Counted from the stretch's first letter, positions 17,681 through 25,765 are shown. The stretch is 64,000 nucleotides of DNA from Vulcanimicrobiota bacterium (GCA_027452165.1 DAIDGX010000008.1:103565-167564), one strand, 5' to 3'. Numbers and translations: made by a program. The notes: generated by a model from the sequence alone, not told the origin.

Positions 17681-18577
17681 GTGCAGAGACTCGGCACGAT
17701 CGTGACCGCGATGGTCACGCCGTTCGACGAACGCGGAGAGCTGGATACACGAGAAGCGGGACGGTTGGCGCGTTGGCTCGTGGAGCGCGGCAACGACGGG
17801 CTCGTGATCGCCGGTTCGACCGGCGAAGGGATGACGCTCGACGCAAACGAGCGTAATGCGCTTGTGTCCGCGGTGAAAGAGGCGGTTGGCACGCGCGCGA
17901 CCGTGATCGCCAACGTGGGGACGAGCGACACGCGCGCCAGTTGTCGCGCCGCGCGCGAAGCACAGAATGCGGGCGCGGATGCGCTGCTCGTGGTGGTGCC
18001 TCCATACAGCAAGCCGACGCAGAGCGGGATGCTCGCGCACTTCGGCGGCGTTGCCGAAGCAACGCCGCTGCCGGTCATCGTGTACAACATCCCGGGTCGC
18101 ACCGCGGCGAACATGCTGCCGGAGACGCTGCTCGAACTGCACCGGCGGAATCGCAATGTGCTCGGGGTGAAGGAGTCGAGCGGAGACCTCAAACAGATCG
18201 CCACCATCGTGCGCGATCGCGCTCCCGGCTTCCGGGTGCTCGCGGGCGACGATCATCTCTTTCTGCCGTGTCTCGCGGTTGGCGCGGATGGCGTGGTCGG
18301 TGTGGCCTCGCATCTGTGCGCCACGGAGTTTCGCTCCATGCTCGAAGCCTATCGTGCGGGTCGGGTTGCCGATGCGGCGGCGATTCACGCATCGCTGTTG
18401 GCGCTCTTCGACGCGCTCTTTGCGACGAGCAACCCGATTCCGATCAAGTGGGCAATGAACGAGTTGGGCTTCAAGGTGGGACGCTGTCGTCTGCCGCTCG
18501 ATGAGTTGCCGGCATCGCTTGCACAGCGCCTGGCGCCGCTCGTCGCGGCCTATCGCACGGCGACGGCCGGCGCGTAA
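17681..18577 (+). CDS. dapA: 4-hydroxy-tetrahydrodipicolinate synthase
   Basis: Condenses pyruvate with aspartate semialdehyde. Starts at GTG 17681 behind GGAGAGG. The 298-residue TIM barrel shows TAMVTPFDERGELD, the ASTGEGMTLDANER substrate loop (here IAGSTGEGMTL), the catalytic Tyr in VYNIPGRTAANM and the Schiff-base Lys in VLGVKESSGDL. It completes the dapB-asd-lysC-dapA unit; genes converting its product to lysine are not in the window. Confidence 0.95.
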   Translation: MQRLGTIVTAMVTPFDERGELDTREAGRLARWLVERGNDGLVIAGSTGEGMTLDANERNALVSAVKEAVGTRATVIANVGTSDTRASCRAAREAQNAGADALLVVVPPYSKPTQSGMLAHFGGVAEATPLPVIVYNIPGRTAANMLPETLLELHRRNRNVLGVKESSGDLKQIATIVRDRAPGFRVLAGDDHLFLPCLAVGADGVVGVASHLCATEFRSMLEAYRAGRVADAAAIHASLLALFDALFATSNPIPIKWAMNELGFKVGRCRLPLDELPASLAQRLAPLVAAYRTATAGA

Positions 18578-18584
18578 GGCATCC

Positions 18585-19334
18585 GTGCCCGATTCGATCG
18601 AGATTCTCGGTTGCCGGCTCGATCTGCTCGATGCGGCAACCGCCACGGATCGCGTGCTCGATTTTGCGCGCACCGGAGCGGCGGCCCAGGTTGTCACGCT
18701 CGGCACCGAGATGGTGGTGCTCGCGCAGCGTGACGCGGCATTTCGCGACGTGGTGAATCACGCGGCGCTCTCGCTTTGCGACACGGTCGGCCTGTTGACC
18801 GTCGCGCGACGACGCGGTGCGACGCTGCGCGAGCGGGTGACGGGCGTTGAGTTGGTGGAGCGTCTGTGCGCGCGCGCTGCTGCCGAGCAGGTACCAGTCT
18901 ATTTTTTGGGCGGTGCCGAAGGGGTTGCGGCGGATGCGGCGGCGGTGCTCGAGGCGCGTTTTCCAGGCTTGCCGATCGCGGGTGTGCGCAGCGGATACTT
19001 CGCCCAGGAAGATATTGCCGACATCGTTGCCGAGATTCGAACGAGCGCGGCGCAGTTGCTCTTCGTCGGTCTGGGTTCGCCGCGTCAGGAACTGTGGCTG
19101 GCGGAGCACTTGCGTGCAACGGGCTGCGGCGCCGGCATCGGTGTGGGCGGATCGTTTGACGTCATCAGCGGGCGCGTGCGCCGCGCGCCGGCTGCGTGGC
19201 GTCGTTTCGGTCTCGAATGGCTCTACCGGCTCATACGCGAGCCGCGCCGCTGGCAGCGGCAACTCGCGCTGCCGTATTTCGTGTGGCTCATCACCATCGA
19301 ACGATTCGGACTTGCGACCAAGAAAGGGACGTAA
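18585..19334 (+). CDS. WecG/TagA/CpsF family glycosyltransferase (GT26)
   Basis: Members add a second sugar (often N-acetylmannosamine) to an undecaprenyl-linked glycan. The 249-residue protein starts at GTG 18585, seven bases after the dapA stop; the longer frame is shadow. Family motifs are GCRLDLLDAATATDRV, VTLGTEMVVLAQ, LCDTVGLL, PVYFLGGAEGVA, LFVGLGSPRQELWLAEH and GIGVGGSFDVISGRVRRAP, with the C-terminal GLEWLYRLIREPRRWQR that attaches to the membrane. It pairs with the adjacent nucleotidyltransferase in surface glycan assembly. Confidence 0.92.
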   Translation: MPDSIEILGCRLDLLDAATATDRVLDFARTGAAAQVVTLGTEMVVLAQRDAAFRDVVNHAALSLCDTVGLLTVARRRGATLRERVTGVELVERLCARAAAEQVPVYFLGGAEGVAADAAAVLEARFPGLPIAGVRSGYFAQEDIADIVAEIRTSAAQLLFVGLGSPRQELWLAEHLRATGCGAGIGVGGSFDVISGRVRRAPAAWRRFGLEWLYRLIREPRRWQRQLALPYFVWLITIERFGLATKKGT

Positions 19335-19340
19335 CCCCAC

Positions 19341-20366
19341 GTGAAAGCGATGATCCTCGCCGGAGGCCTTTCGACGCGCCTCTATCCGCTAACGAAGCAA
19401 GTGCCGAAGCCGCTCGTGCCCGTGGCTGGTGTGCCGAACGCCGTGCATTTGATCAACTATTTGAAGGCGTACGGTTACGACGAGATCGCGATCAACGTAC
19501 ATTACCTGGCCGACACGATCTGTACGACGCTTGGTGACGGCGCACGATTCGGCGCGAAACTCACCTACCTGCATGAAGCCCAACTGATGGGAAGCGCCGG
19601 CGCCGTGAAGGCGATGCAATCCTTCTTTGGTGACGAGACCTTCGTGGTCGTCGGTTGCGACGATCTCACCGATCTGCCGCTCGATGCGTTGATGGCCGAG
19701 CATCAGCGCCACGCGGCGCTCGCAACGATTGGACTTGTGATTCGCCCCGAAGTGGAGCACTACGGCGTCGTCGTGCTTGGCGACGACGGGCGGATCGCGG
19801 GGTTTCAGGAGAAGCCCGCGCGCGGAACGGAGCGCAGCAAGCTCGTGAATACCGGTATCTATGCGTTCTCGCCGGATATCTTTGCGCATATCCCCGATGC
19901 GGAGTTTTACGACTTTGGCAAACAGGTCTTTCCCGAACTGCTTGCATCCGGTGCGCGCTTTTTCGGCTATGACGCACGCGATGCGTACTGGTGCGATATC
20001 GGCACGCCGGGCGAATACCGGCGCGCAAGCGAAGATGTGGTGAACGGCATCTTTCGCATTCCGGGCACGCGCGGCAGCGGCGCCGACGCGAGTGCCTCGA
20101 TCGATGCGAGCGCGCAGATCGATGCGAACGTGTGGATCGGCCCGCACGCACGGATCGGAGCGCACGTACGTATCGCGGGGCCCGCGGTCGTGGGCGAAGG
20201 CGTGCAACTTGCCGAGGGCGCGCAGATCGAGCGCAGCATCTTGTGGACGGGTGCCACGGTTGGCGCCGGCGCGACGGTGCGCGACTCGGTGGTCGGCATC
20301 GGCTATGCCGTTGCACCGGATGCGCGCTTGAACGGCGCGGTCGTCGCAAACGAACCTTTGGCGTAG
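19341..20366 (+). CDS. Sugar-1-phosphate nucleotidyltransferase with left-handed beta-helix tail
   Basis: A 341-residue paralogue of the enzyme at 9.2 kb. It begins with GTG and shows ILAGGLSTRLYPLTKQVPKPLVP, FVVVGCDDLTDLP (metal-binding Asp), VNTGIYAFSPD and WCDIGTPGEYRRASEDV. The C-terminal hexapeptide-repeat helix runs from about residue 245. It probably forms GDP-mannose or a related NDP-sugar and lies six bases after the WecG-like gene, so the two are likely co-expressed. Confidence 0.88.
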   Translation: MKAMILAGGLSTRLYPLTKQVPKPLVPVAGVPNAVHLINYLKAYGYDEIAINVHYLADTICTTLGDGARFGAKLTYLHEAQLMGSAGAVKAMQSFFGDETFVVVGCDDLTDLPLDALMAEHQRHAALATIGLVIRPEVEHYGVVVLGDDGRIAGFQEKPARGTERSKLVNTGIYAFSPDIFAHIPDAEFYDFGKQVFPELLASGARFFGYDARDAYWCDIGTPGEYRRASEDVVNGIFRIPGTRGSGADASASIDASAQIDANVWIGPHARIGAHVRIAGPAVVGEGVQLAEGAQIERSILWTGATVGAGATVRDSVVGIGYAVAPDARLNGAVVANEPLA

Positions 20367-20409
20367 CAGCCCGGACGTTGGGCCTTGGCGGATGGCGCGT
20401 AGCGCGTGA

Positions 20410-21015
20410 ATGCCTTGCGTGCTCACCCATCTGGTCGAGGTGCTCTTTCCACGGCAGTGCGCGGCATGCGGTGCGCTCGGCTGGGGACTTTGCGAGCAAT
20501 GTGTTCCTTACAACGAGCCCTTGCTCACCCGCGCGTTGCCGACGTTGCGCGTGCGCGCGCTCGGCGCGTACGAAGGCGCGTTACGCACTGCGGTCCTGGC
20601 GCTCAAGGATGGCCGGCGCGACGTTGCCGAGGCGTTTGCGTTGCGTCTCGCGCGCGGTGGCCCTCCAGGCGTGCTCGTTCCCGTCTGCACGAGTGCGGCG
20701 CGACGGCGTGTACGTGGCTTCGACGGTGCGGTAACGATCGCACGCCGCCTCGCGCAGTTGACCGATACCGCGTGTTACGCCGTGCTGACGCGCCGTGGTG
20801 CCGACGCGCAGCGTGGTCGCAGCGGCGAGGAGCGGCGCGCGGCGCGCGGGCGGTACGCGTGCGATGCGGAGATGCTTGCGGGGCGAGAAGTGGTCCTGAT
20901 CGACGACGTCTGTACGACGGGAACGACGCTCGAGGATTGTGCCGCGGCGATTCGGTCGGCCGGCGGACGGGTGGCGCATGCGTTGGTGATAGCTATCGCG
21001 AACGGAGGAGCGTGA
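20410..21015 (+). CDS. comF: ComF-family phosphoribosyltransferase-like protein
   Basis: ComF proteins are needed for transformation in competent bacteria and have a phosphoribosyltransferase fold. The 201 residues start with an N-terminal zinc ribbon (CAACGALGWGLCEQC), a VLALKDGRR segment, PVCTSAARRRVRGFDGA, and end with the PRPP-binding loop VVLIDDVCTTGTTLEDCA. It overlaps ribD by GTGA. The DNA-import function is inferred from the family; no other competence genes are in the window. Confidence 0.88.
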   Translation: MPCVLTHLVEVLFPRQCAACGALGWGLCEQCVPYNEPLLTRALPTLRVRALGAYEGALRTAVLALKDGRRDVAEAFALRLARGGPPGVLVPVCTSAARRRVRGFDGAVTIARRLAQLTDTACYAVLTRRGADAQRGRSGEERRAARGRYACDAEMLAGREVVLIDDVCTTGTTLEDCAAAIRSAGGRVAHALVIAIANGGA

Positions 21016-22112
21016 CCTCAGCGGATCGGCTCTTTATGGAGCGTGCCTACGAGCTTGCGGCGCGCGGTATAGGTAACACGGCACCCAATCCAGCCGTCGG
21101 ATCGGTCATCGTGCGTGACGGCCGTATTCTCGGCGAAGGCTATCACCATCGCGCGGGTGGTGCCCACGCTGAAGTGAATGCGCTTGCGCAGGCGGGCGAT
21201 GCTCGGGGCGCAACGGTGTACGTGACCCTCGAGCCGTGCAACCATGTGGGCCGCACGGCTGCGTGTTCGCGCACGCTCGTCGAGGCAGGCATCGCGCGCG
21301 TGATCGTGGGGACACTCGATCCTAACCCGAAAACCAACGGCGGCGGTGTCGCCCTGCTGCGCGAACACGGTATCGACGTAACGGTGCTGGACGAACCGCG
21401 CGCGCGCCGCATCATCGAACCCTTTGCCGTGGCGGTTACCCGCGATCGTCCGTATGTCGCGCTCAAGATGGCGATGTCGCTCGACGGGCGCATTACGTCG
21501 CGTCCGGGCGTGCAGCAGTGGATCACGAGCGAAGAAGAGCGCCTCTACGTGCGCGCGCTGCGTATTGCCCACGATGCGGTGATGGTGGGCGCGGGAACGG
21601 TGCGTGTGGACGATCCCCAACTCACCGTGCGACCATCGTCGCACCGCCTCCGGCCATACACGCGTGTTGTTGCCTGTGAAACGGACACCGTTTCCGAAAC
21701 GAGCAGAGTGTTTGCTTCGCTTGACGATTATGCGCGCACGGTCGTGCTTGCGCCATCCGGCGCGCGTGCGCGATTCAAGAATATCCGCGACGTGGCGGAA
21801 GTGATATTCGTCGGCAGCGATGATGCCATGCAACTCGATCTCGCCGCAGCGATGCGTGCGCTACGCGGTTACGGGATTCAGAGCGTGTTGTGCGAAGGCG
21901 GACCGACCCTGGGTGCGCGAATGATCGCTGCGGATGCCGTCGATCGCGTGTACTGGGCTATTGCACCGGTGCTCCTCACGACGGATGTGGCCGTACCGGT
22001 GCTTGCTGGTGCCGATCTTGCGGCGTATGGTGCGCGCGTGCGCTTTGACGGGGTTGAAATGATCGGTGCGGATGTGGTGTTGACCGGGATGATGGAGCAC
22101 AAGCGTGTTTAG
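21012..22112 (+). CDS. ribD: Bifunctional riboflavin deaminase/reductase
   Basis: Catalyses two riboflavin steps, deamination then NADPH reduction of the pyrimidine intermediate. The deaminase domain (about 1-145) carries the zinc set HAEVNAL and TLEPCNHVGRTAACSRTL; the reductase domain (about 146-366) shows KMAMSLDGRITSRPG, VMVGAGTVRVDDPQLTVR and LCEGGPTLGARMI. The start is GTG 21012 behind GGAGGAG, overlapping comF. It is followed, overlapping, by ribE. Confidence 0.95.
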   Translation: MTSADRLFMERAYELAARGIGNTAPNPAVGSVIVRDGRILGEGYHHRAGGAHAEVNALAQAGDARGATVYVTLEPCNHVGRTAACSRTLVEAGIARVIVGTLDPNPKTNGGGVALLREHGIDVTVLDEPRARRIIEPFAVAVTRDRPYVALKMAMSLDGRITSRPGVQQWITSEEERLYVRALRIAHDAVMVGAGTVRVDDPQLTVRPSSHRLRPYTRVVACETDTVSETSRVFASLDDYARTVVLAPSGARARFKNIRDVAEVIFVGSDDAMQLDLAAAMRALRGYGIQSVLCEGGPTLGARMIAADAVDRVYWAIAPVLLTTDVAVPVLAGADLAAYGARVRFDGVEMIGADVVLTGMMEHKRV

Positions 22113-22707
22113 CGGGCTTATCGGGTATCGCGGAACGGTGGTTGGAAACGACGCGCTTGAGGGCGGCGGCGCAACCCTGCGCTTGCGGTGCGAGGGCGTT
22201 GCGGCCGAGAAACCCGCCGTGAAGGATTCGATCGCGGTGAACGGCGTCTGCTTGACGGCGACGCGGATCGACGGTGACGTCGTGACGTTCGACGTGATTC
22301 CGGAAACGCTCGACCGCAGCACGCTTGGCACGTTGCGCGTCGGCGACGTGACGAATCTCGAATACTCGCTGCGCATTGGCGATCGCATGGGCGGACACTT
22401 TGTGTACGGACACGTTGATACGACCGCGCGCGTGCTCGCTCGCAAGCATGAAGGCCAGGGCGAACGCGTTCGTATCGAGCGTGCGGACCCGTTCGAAGCA
22501 ACGATCACCGAGAAGGCATTCATCGCGATCGATGGCGTGAGCCTGACGGTCGCGGCGGTGGGCGATGGTTGGTTTGAACTGGCGCTCATTCCCGAGACGC
22601 TCGCGCGCACGACGCTTGGCGAGCGCCCTGAGGGAAGCGCCGTCAATATCGAGATCGATCCGCTCGCGCGGTACGTTGCCGAAGCCGTGCGCGTGAGATC
22701 GCGATGA
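22105..22707 (+). CDS. ribE: Riboflavin synthase alpha chain
   Basis: Dismutates two lumazines to give riboflavin. A tandem barrel of 200 residues starts at GTG 22105 with MFSGLIGYRGTVV. Each half holds a conserved SIAVNGVCLTAT or FIAIDGVSLTVA loop and the repeat ends GHFVYGHVD. The first half has the catalytic Cys in NGVCLT. It overlaps ribD by eight bases and the thioesterase by four. Confidence 0.95.
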   Translation: MFSGLIGYRGTVVGNDALEGGGATLRLRCEGVAAEKPAVKDSIAVNGVCLTATRIDGDVVTFDVIPETLDRSTLGTLRVGDVTNLEYSLRIGDRMGGHFVYGHVDTTARVLARKHEGQGERVRIERADPFEATITEKAFIAIDGVSLTVAAVGDGWFELALIPETLARTTLGERPEGSAVNIEIDPLARYVAEAVRVRSR

Positions 22708-23162
22708 CCCGGTTTCGCGATACGCTCCCGCCGGGTGCGAAAACGTTTGAGGCTCGGCTCCAGGTGCAGTGGGCCGACGTCGATATTGCCGGCATCATGT
22801 ACTTTGCCGCGTACTGGCGCTTTGCCGAATACGCCGAGATGGAACTCTTTCGCGAACTTGGCTATCCCTACAACACGGTCTTCGAGGAGCTCGACTTCTG
22901 GCTGCCGCGCGTCAAGGCCGAAGCCGAGTACCATGCGCCGGCGCTCATGGGTGATTGGCTGCAGCTGCGCACGCACGTGGAGCGGGTCGGCGCATCGAGC
23001 GTGCGCTGGAAGACGGTGATCTTCAACGAGCGTACCGGTGAGGCCAGCGCCGTAATGACGCTGACCGTGGCCTGCATGAATCGCGAGTCGAAACGAAGCA
23101 TGCCGCTCCCGGCCGCGTTCCGCGAGCGATTGCTTGAGGTGCTGGACCGAGACTGCACATAA
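22704..23162 (+). CDS. Hot-dog fold acyl-CoA thioesterase (YbgC/4HBT-like)
   Basis: A 152-residue single hot-dog domain. The VQWADVDIAGIMYFAAYWRFAEYAEMELFRELG segment holds the catalytic Asp (WADVD) and the G-x-x-Y-F active-site helix of the YbgC/4-hydroxybenzoyl-CoA thioesterase family. It starts ATGA-style, overlapping ribE, so it is part of the riboflavin unit's transcript although no link with flavins is known. The substrate cannot be inferred. Confidence 0.88.
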   Translation: MTRFRDTLPPGAKTFEARLQVQWADVDIAGIMYFAAYWRFAEYAEMELFRELGYPYNTVFEELDFWLPRVKAEAEYHAPALMGDWLQLRTHVERVGASSVRWKTVIFNERTGEASAVMTLTVACMNRESKRSMPLPAAFRERLLEVLDRDCT

Positions 23163-23208
23163 AATCCCACTCTTGCGCCACAAACGCACGACGGGCGGCG
23201 AGACGATC

Positions 23209-23370
23209 GTGCTCACAAAAGAGCAAGAACGCCTCATTCTTGAACAGCTCGCCACGCGTGCCGGCTTCAAGTTGGTCCCGACGGAAGGCATCATCGAAGC
23301 CTTCAAAAAGGCCGTCGAACGCGGTGGACCGCCGCCTGATCAGCGAGCATTGCCGCCCGGCACTCGCTGA
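23209..23370 (+). CDS. Small hypothetical protein (53 residues)
   Basis: The frame opens at 23134, but the likely start is GTG 23209. The product is helical and charged (KEQERLILEQLATRAGFKLV, then EGIIEAFKKAVERGG) with a Pro-rich tail. Lys/Glu content and the absence of odd residues suggest it is real. Its last 68 bases overlap the 3' end of the opposite-strand lipoprotein gene, so one of the two may be miscalled. No function assigned. Confidence 0.4.
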   Translation: MLTKEQERLILEQLATRAGFKLVPTEGIIEAFKKAVERGGPPPDQRALPPGTR

Positions 23371-23767
23371 ACAGCGTACGCTCATCTTTCCGGCGATCGC
23401 AGCGCTCAGCAATCGCTTTCAGCGCGCTCCAATTTGCTAAGTACAGTCGAGTTTGTGCGGCGATTACGGCGTCACATTGAGCTGCAGTCCTTTGCGGCAG
23501 TCGTAGAGACGCATTCCTGGCATAAAGAGCATCGCACCGAGCCAGCATATCGTTTCGGTTGGCCTTATGGCTCATATACCAAGCAATTTTTAAATCGGAG
23601 CCTGAAAGGTGTGGCGGCAACGGAGGTTGCGGCCGTTGCCGCTCTGACGCGGCAGCGCTACGCAGGGGCCCTACGTCTATCGACGATGCGGGCTTTACCG
23701 AATGAGACGAATGCGAACAAGACGTTACGACTAGAAGCACCGCAGCCTGAAATGAAACAAAGCGCAT
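23303..23767 (-). CDS. Putative lipoprotein
   Basis: A 154-residue protein with a signal peptide and lipobox (AVLLVVTSC), so it should be lipidated and exported. The ATG at 23767 has GAGG seven bases upstream. The mature part has a Pro-rich linker (RQRPQPPLPPHLSGSD) and a helical domain with four cysteines (ARCDALY, QCDAV, ERCDRR, SECRAA), probably disulfide-bonded. It is convergent with the riboflavin-unit genes. No family recognised. Confidence 0.55.
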   Translation of the reverse strand: MRFVSFQAAVLLVVTSCSHSSHSVKPASSIDVGPLRSAAASERQRPQPPLPPHLSGSDLKIAWYMSHKANRNDMLARCDALYARNASLRLPQRTAAQCDAVIAAQTRLYLANWSALKAIAERCDRRKDERTLFSECRAAMLADQAAVHRVRRPF

Positions 23768-24093
23768 AAGCAATCCTCAATATGTATCATTTCTATTCGA
23801 CCTAGCTTGCGTTTTCGTTTAACTCCGTTCACGTATCGGATTTTTAAACCCTAAACTCGTCGGTTTGCGAACGCCGGAATGTGTCAATGGGTTTGAGAGC
23901 GGATGCGCTACGCGCGCAAGCCGGTGATCATAGGAAAGCTGTTGCCGCTTAGGTCGAGGCAATGGTGGTGGGCATGCTGCCTACAAGCTGATCGCCCACG
24001 CCGGAATTTTCCGATGCGGCTAAGCTGCTATGCCATACAGATAGCACTTGAACTCGATGCGCTCTACATGGGTGTTGCAACTCCGGCACCGCC
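23768..24093. other. Intergenic stretch without a convincing gene
   Basis: About 325 bases between the lipoprotein start and the structured element upstream of the HTH-ribBA gene. It is poorer in G+C than its surroundings in the first half. One plus-strand open frame, 23903-24268, has an unusual Trp-, Cys- and Pro-rich composition, no ribosome-binding site and runs through the structured element, so I do not call it. The promoter of the lipoprotein presumably lies at the left end. Confidence 0.5.
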
Positions 24094-24260
24094 GGGGGCG
24101 TGGTCTAGCGGTAAGACGCCTGCTTGTCACGTATCCGACACCCGCCAGGAGGCGCGCGAAAATAGGACCTCCTGTGCTATGAACCCTGTGCGTGACAAGC
24201 AAGCTGTAGAGGCCGGGAAGCGATCCCTGGCCTTCGGCTTTCCGAGCTTTCAGAGCCTCT
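24094..24260 (+). ncRNA. Structured element beginning with a tRNA-Asp-like 5' half (unidentified RNA)
   Basis: Bases 24094-24131 match the 5' half of a tRNA-Asp(GTC): acceptor GGGGGCG, D arm GTCT-AGCGGTA-AGAC, anticodon 5' strand CCTGC and loop TTGTCAC. The 3' half is absent. Instead GCTTGTCACG (24122-24131) is matched by its exact complement CGTGACAAGC (24191-24200). This 10-bp stem encloses a second perfect hairpin, CAGGAGG (24146-24152) with CCTCCTG (24168-24174). AGAGGC (24208-24213) pairs with GCCTCT (24255-24260), closing a third, GC-rich domain. It lies 96 bases before the HTH-ribBA start. No known RNA family is recognised; FMN-riboswitch signatures are absent. Confidence 0.4.
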
Positions 24261-24315
24261 GCCCATAAAAGGAGTTCGCCGAGCCACTTAATTGTGCAAA
24301 GCCGCAATAGGCATA

Positions 24316-24339
24316 TCGTCTTGACATCTGTCAAGACGA
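24316..24339. promoter_or_regulatory. Operator-like perfect palindrome overlapping the HTH-ribBA promoter
   Basis: TCGTCTTGACA (24316-24326) and its exact complement (24329-24339) are separated by TC, giving an 11-bp-arm inverted repeat. The left arm contains a consensus -35 hexamer TTGACA. The spacing fits a dimeric repressor of the XRE/Cro class, and the gene 16 bases downstream encodes just such an HTH domain, so autoregulation is a reasonable inference. Confidence 0.65.
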
Positions 24340-24349
24340 GGCCTAGGGT
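24321..24349 (+). promoter_or_regulatory. Candidate sigma-70-type promoter of HTH-ribBA (leaderless)
   Basis: TTGACA at 24321-24326 is followed after exactly 17 bases by TAGGGT (24344-24349), a weak -10 hexamer. A start site about seven bases on would fall at or just before the ATG at 24356, so the mRNA would have almost no leader. There is no Shine-Dalgarno sequence before the ATG, which agrees. Confidence 0.45.
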
Positions 24350-24355
24350 GGCGGT

Positions 24356-25765
24356 ATGAGTGAGTTTTCTGCGGCCCTCAATGCGGCCATGGAGCAGGCG
24401 GGCCTGAACGCCGCCGAGCTGGCGGCCAAGGCGGGGGTGACCGATTCGGCGGTCTCGCTGCTGCGTTCGGGAAGACGGGAGCCTTCGTACCGCACGCTTC
24501 AGCGCTTGGTGAAGGTGCTTCCGGCGCTCGGGGTCGTGGAACGGGACGAGTCCCCCTTCGATGCGATCGAGGATGCCATCGACGATATTCGGGCGGGCAA
24601 GATGGTGGTGGTGCTCGACGACGAGGATCGCGAGAACGAGGGCGATCTGGTGATGGCGGCCGAGAAGGTGACGCCCGAGGCGATCAATTTCATGCGCAAA
24701 GAGGCCGGCGGTTTGATCTGCGTGCCGTTGCTCGGGTCGCGCTTGGACGTGCTGCAAATTCCGCAGATGGTGAGTGACAATACGGCGGTACACGAGACCG
24801 CGTTCACGGTATCCGTGGAGGCGCGCGGGATCACGACGACCGGCATCTCCGCGCACGATCGCTCGGCGACGATCTTGAAGTTGCTCGATCCGGCGGCCAC
24901 ACCCGACGATTTCTTGCGCCCCGGGCACACCTTTCCGCTGCGCGCGCGCGAAGGCGGCGTGCTGGTACGTGCGGGTCAGACCGAGGCGTCGGTCGATCTG
25001 GCGCGCCTCGCTGGGCTCGCTCCGGCGGGCGTGATCTGCGAAATCATGGCCGACGACGGAACGATGGAGCGTTTGGACGGGTTACGGGAGTATGCCGACA
25101 GGCACGGTCTGCGGCTCATCACCGTAAAGGATTTGATTGCCTACCGTATGCGTACCGAAAAACTGATCAAGCGCGTCGCGCAATTCCATCTGCCTACGAC
25201 AACCGGCGAATGGGACGGGCACGCGTACGAAACCACCATCGACGGCAACACGCATGTTGCGCTCGTGATGGGCGATATCTCGAGTGGGAAAGACGTGCTC
25301 GTGCGCGTGCATTCCGAATGTCTCACCGGCGACGCTCTGCACTCGATCCGGTGCGATTGCGCGGCGCAACGCGACGGCGCGATGGAGATGATCGCGCAAG
25401 AAGGGCGCGGCATCTTCCTGTACCTGCGTCAAGAAGGGCGCGGCATCGGGCTTGCCAACAAGCTGCGCGCGTACGAGTTGCAAGACAAAGGCGCCGATAC
25501 GGTGGAAGCCAACCTTGCCCTCGGGTTGCCGGTCGATAAGCGCGATTACGGCATCGGTTCGCAGATTTTGGCCGATCTGGGCGTGAAAGAGCTGCGCCTG
25601 ATTACGAACAACCCGCGCAAGATCTTTGGCCTCGAGGGCTACGGCATCAAGATCGTCGGACGCGTGCCGATGCAGACGCCGCCTACGCCGCACAACCGTC
25701 GCTATATGGCCACCAAGCGCGCGAAGCTCGGGCATATGTTCGACGAATCGATCGCCGCGTCGTGA
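24356..25765 (+). CDS. ribBA: XRE-type HTH domain fused to RibB-RibA (DHBP synthase/GTP cyclohydrolase II)
   Basis: Starts riboflavin synthesis from both ends: ribulose 5-phosphate to dihydroxybutanone phosphate, and GTP to the pyrimidine precursor. The 469 residues comprise three parts. Residues 5-60 are a Cro/CI-type HTH (MEQAGLNAAELAAKAGVTDS, AVSLLRSGRREPSYRTLQRL). Residues 66-265 are RibB with the acidic loop DDEDRENEGD (88-97) and PGHTFPLRAREGG. Residues 270-469 are RibA with the zinc cysteines 322, 333 and 335, RQEGRGIGLANKLRAYELQD and TNNPRKI. All catalytic motifs look intact. The HTH is unusual; normal RibBA starts at RibB. A palindrome over the promoter suggests the protein represses its own gene. 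It overlaps ribH by GTGA. Confidence 0.93.
   Translation: MSEFSAALNAAMEQAGLNAAELAAKAGVTDSAVSLLRSGRREPSYRTLQRLVKVLPALGVVERDESPFDAIEDAIDDIRAGKMVVVLDDEDRENEGDLVMAAEKVTPEAINFMRKEAGGLICVPLLGSRLDVLQIPQMVSDNTAVHETAFTVSVEARGITTTGISAHDRSATILKLLDPAATPDDFLRPGHTFPLRAREGGVLVRAGQTEASVDLARLAGLAPAGVICEIMADDGTMERLDGLREYADRHGLRLITVKDLIAYRMRTEKLIKRVAQFHLPTTTGEWDGHAYETTIDGNTHVALVMGDISSGKDVLVRVHSECLTGDALHSIRCDCAAQRDGAMEMIAQEGRGIFLYLRQEGRGIGLANKLRAYELQDKGADTVEANLALGLPVDKRDYGIGSQILADLGVKELRLITNNPRKIFGLEGYGIKIVGRVPMQTPPTPHNRRYMATKRAKLGHMFDESIAAS

Noticed and set aside
24094..24170. A complete tRNA-Asp gene, possibly with a short intron
   Set aside because: The 5' half is convincing, but after removing the 14 bases at 24132-24145 no T arm or acceptor 3' strand follows, so no full cloverleaf can be formed.
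23903..24268. A 121-residue plus-strand protein before ribBA
   Set aside because: Odd Trp/Cys/Pro composition, no ribosome-binding site, and it passes through the structured element.
24090..24355. FMN riboswitch (RFN element) upstream of ribBA
   Set aside because: None of the conserved RFN strings can be found, and the candidate promoter lies downstream of the region.
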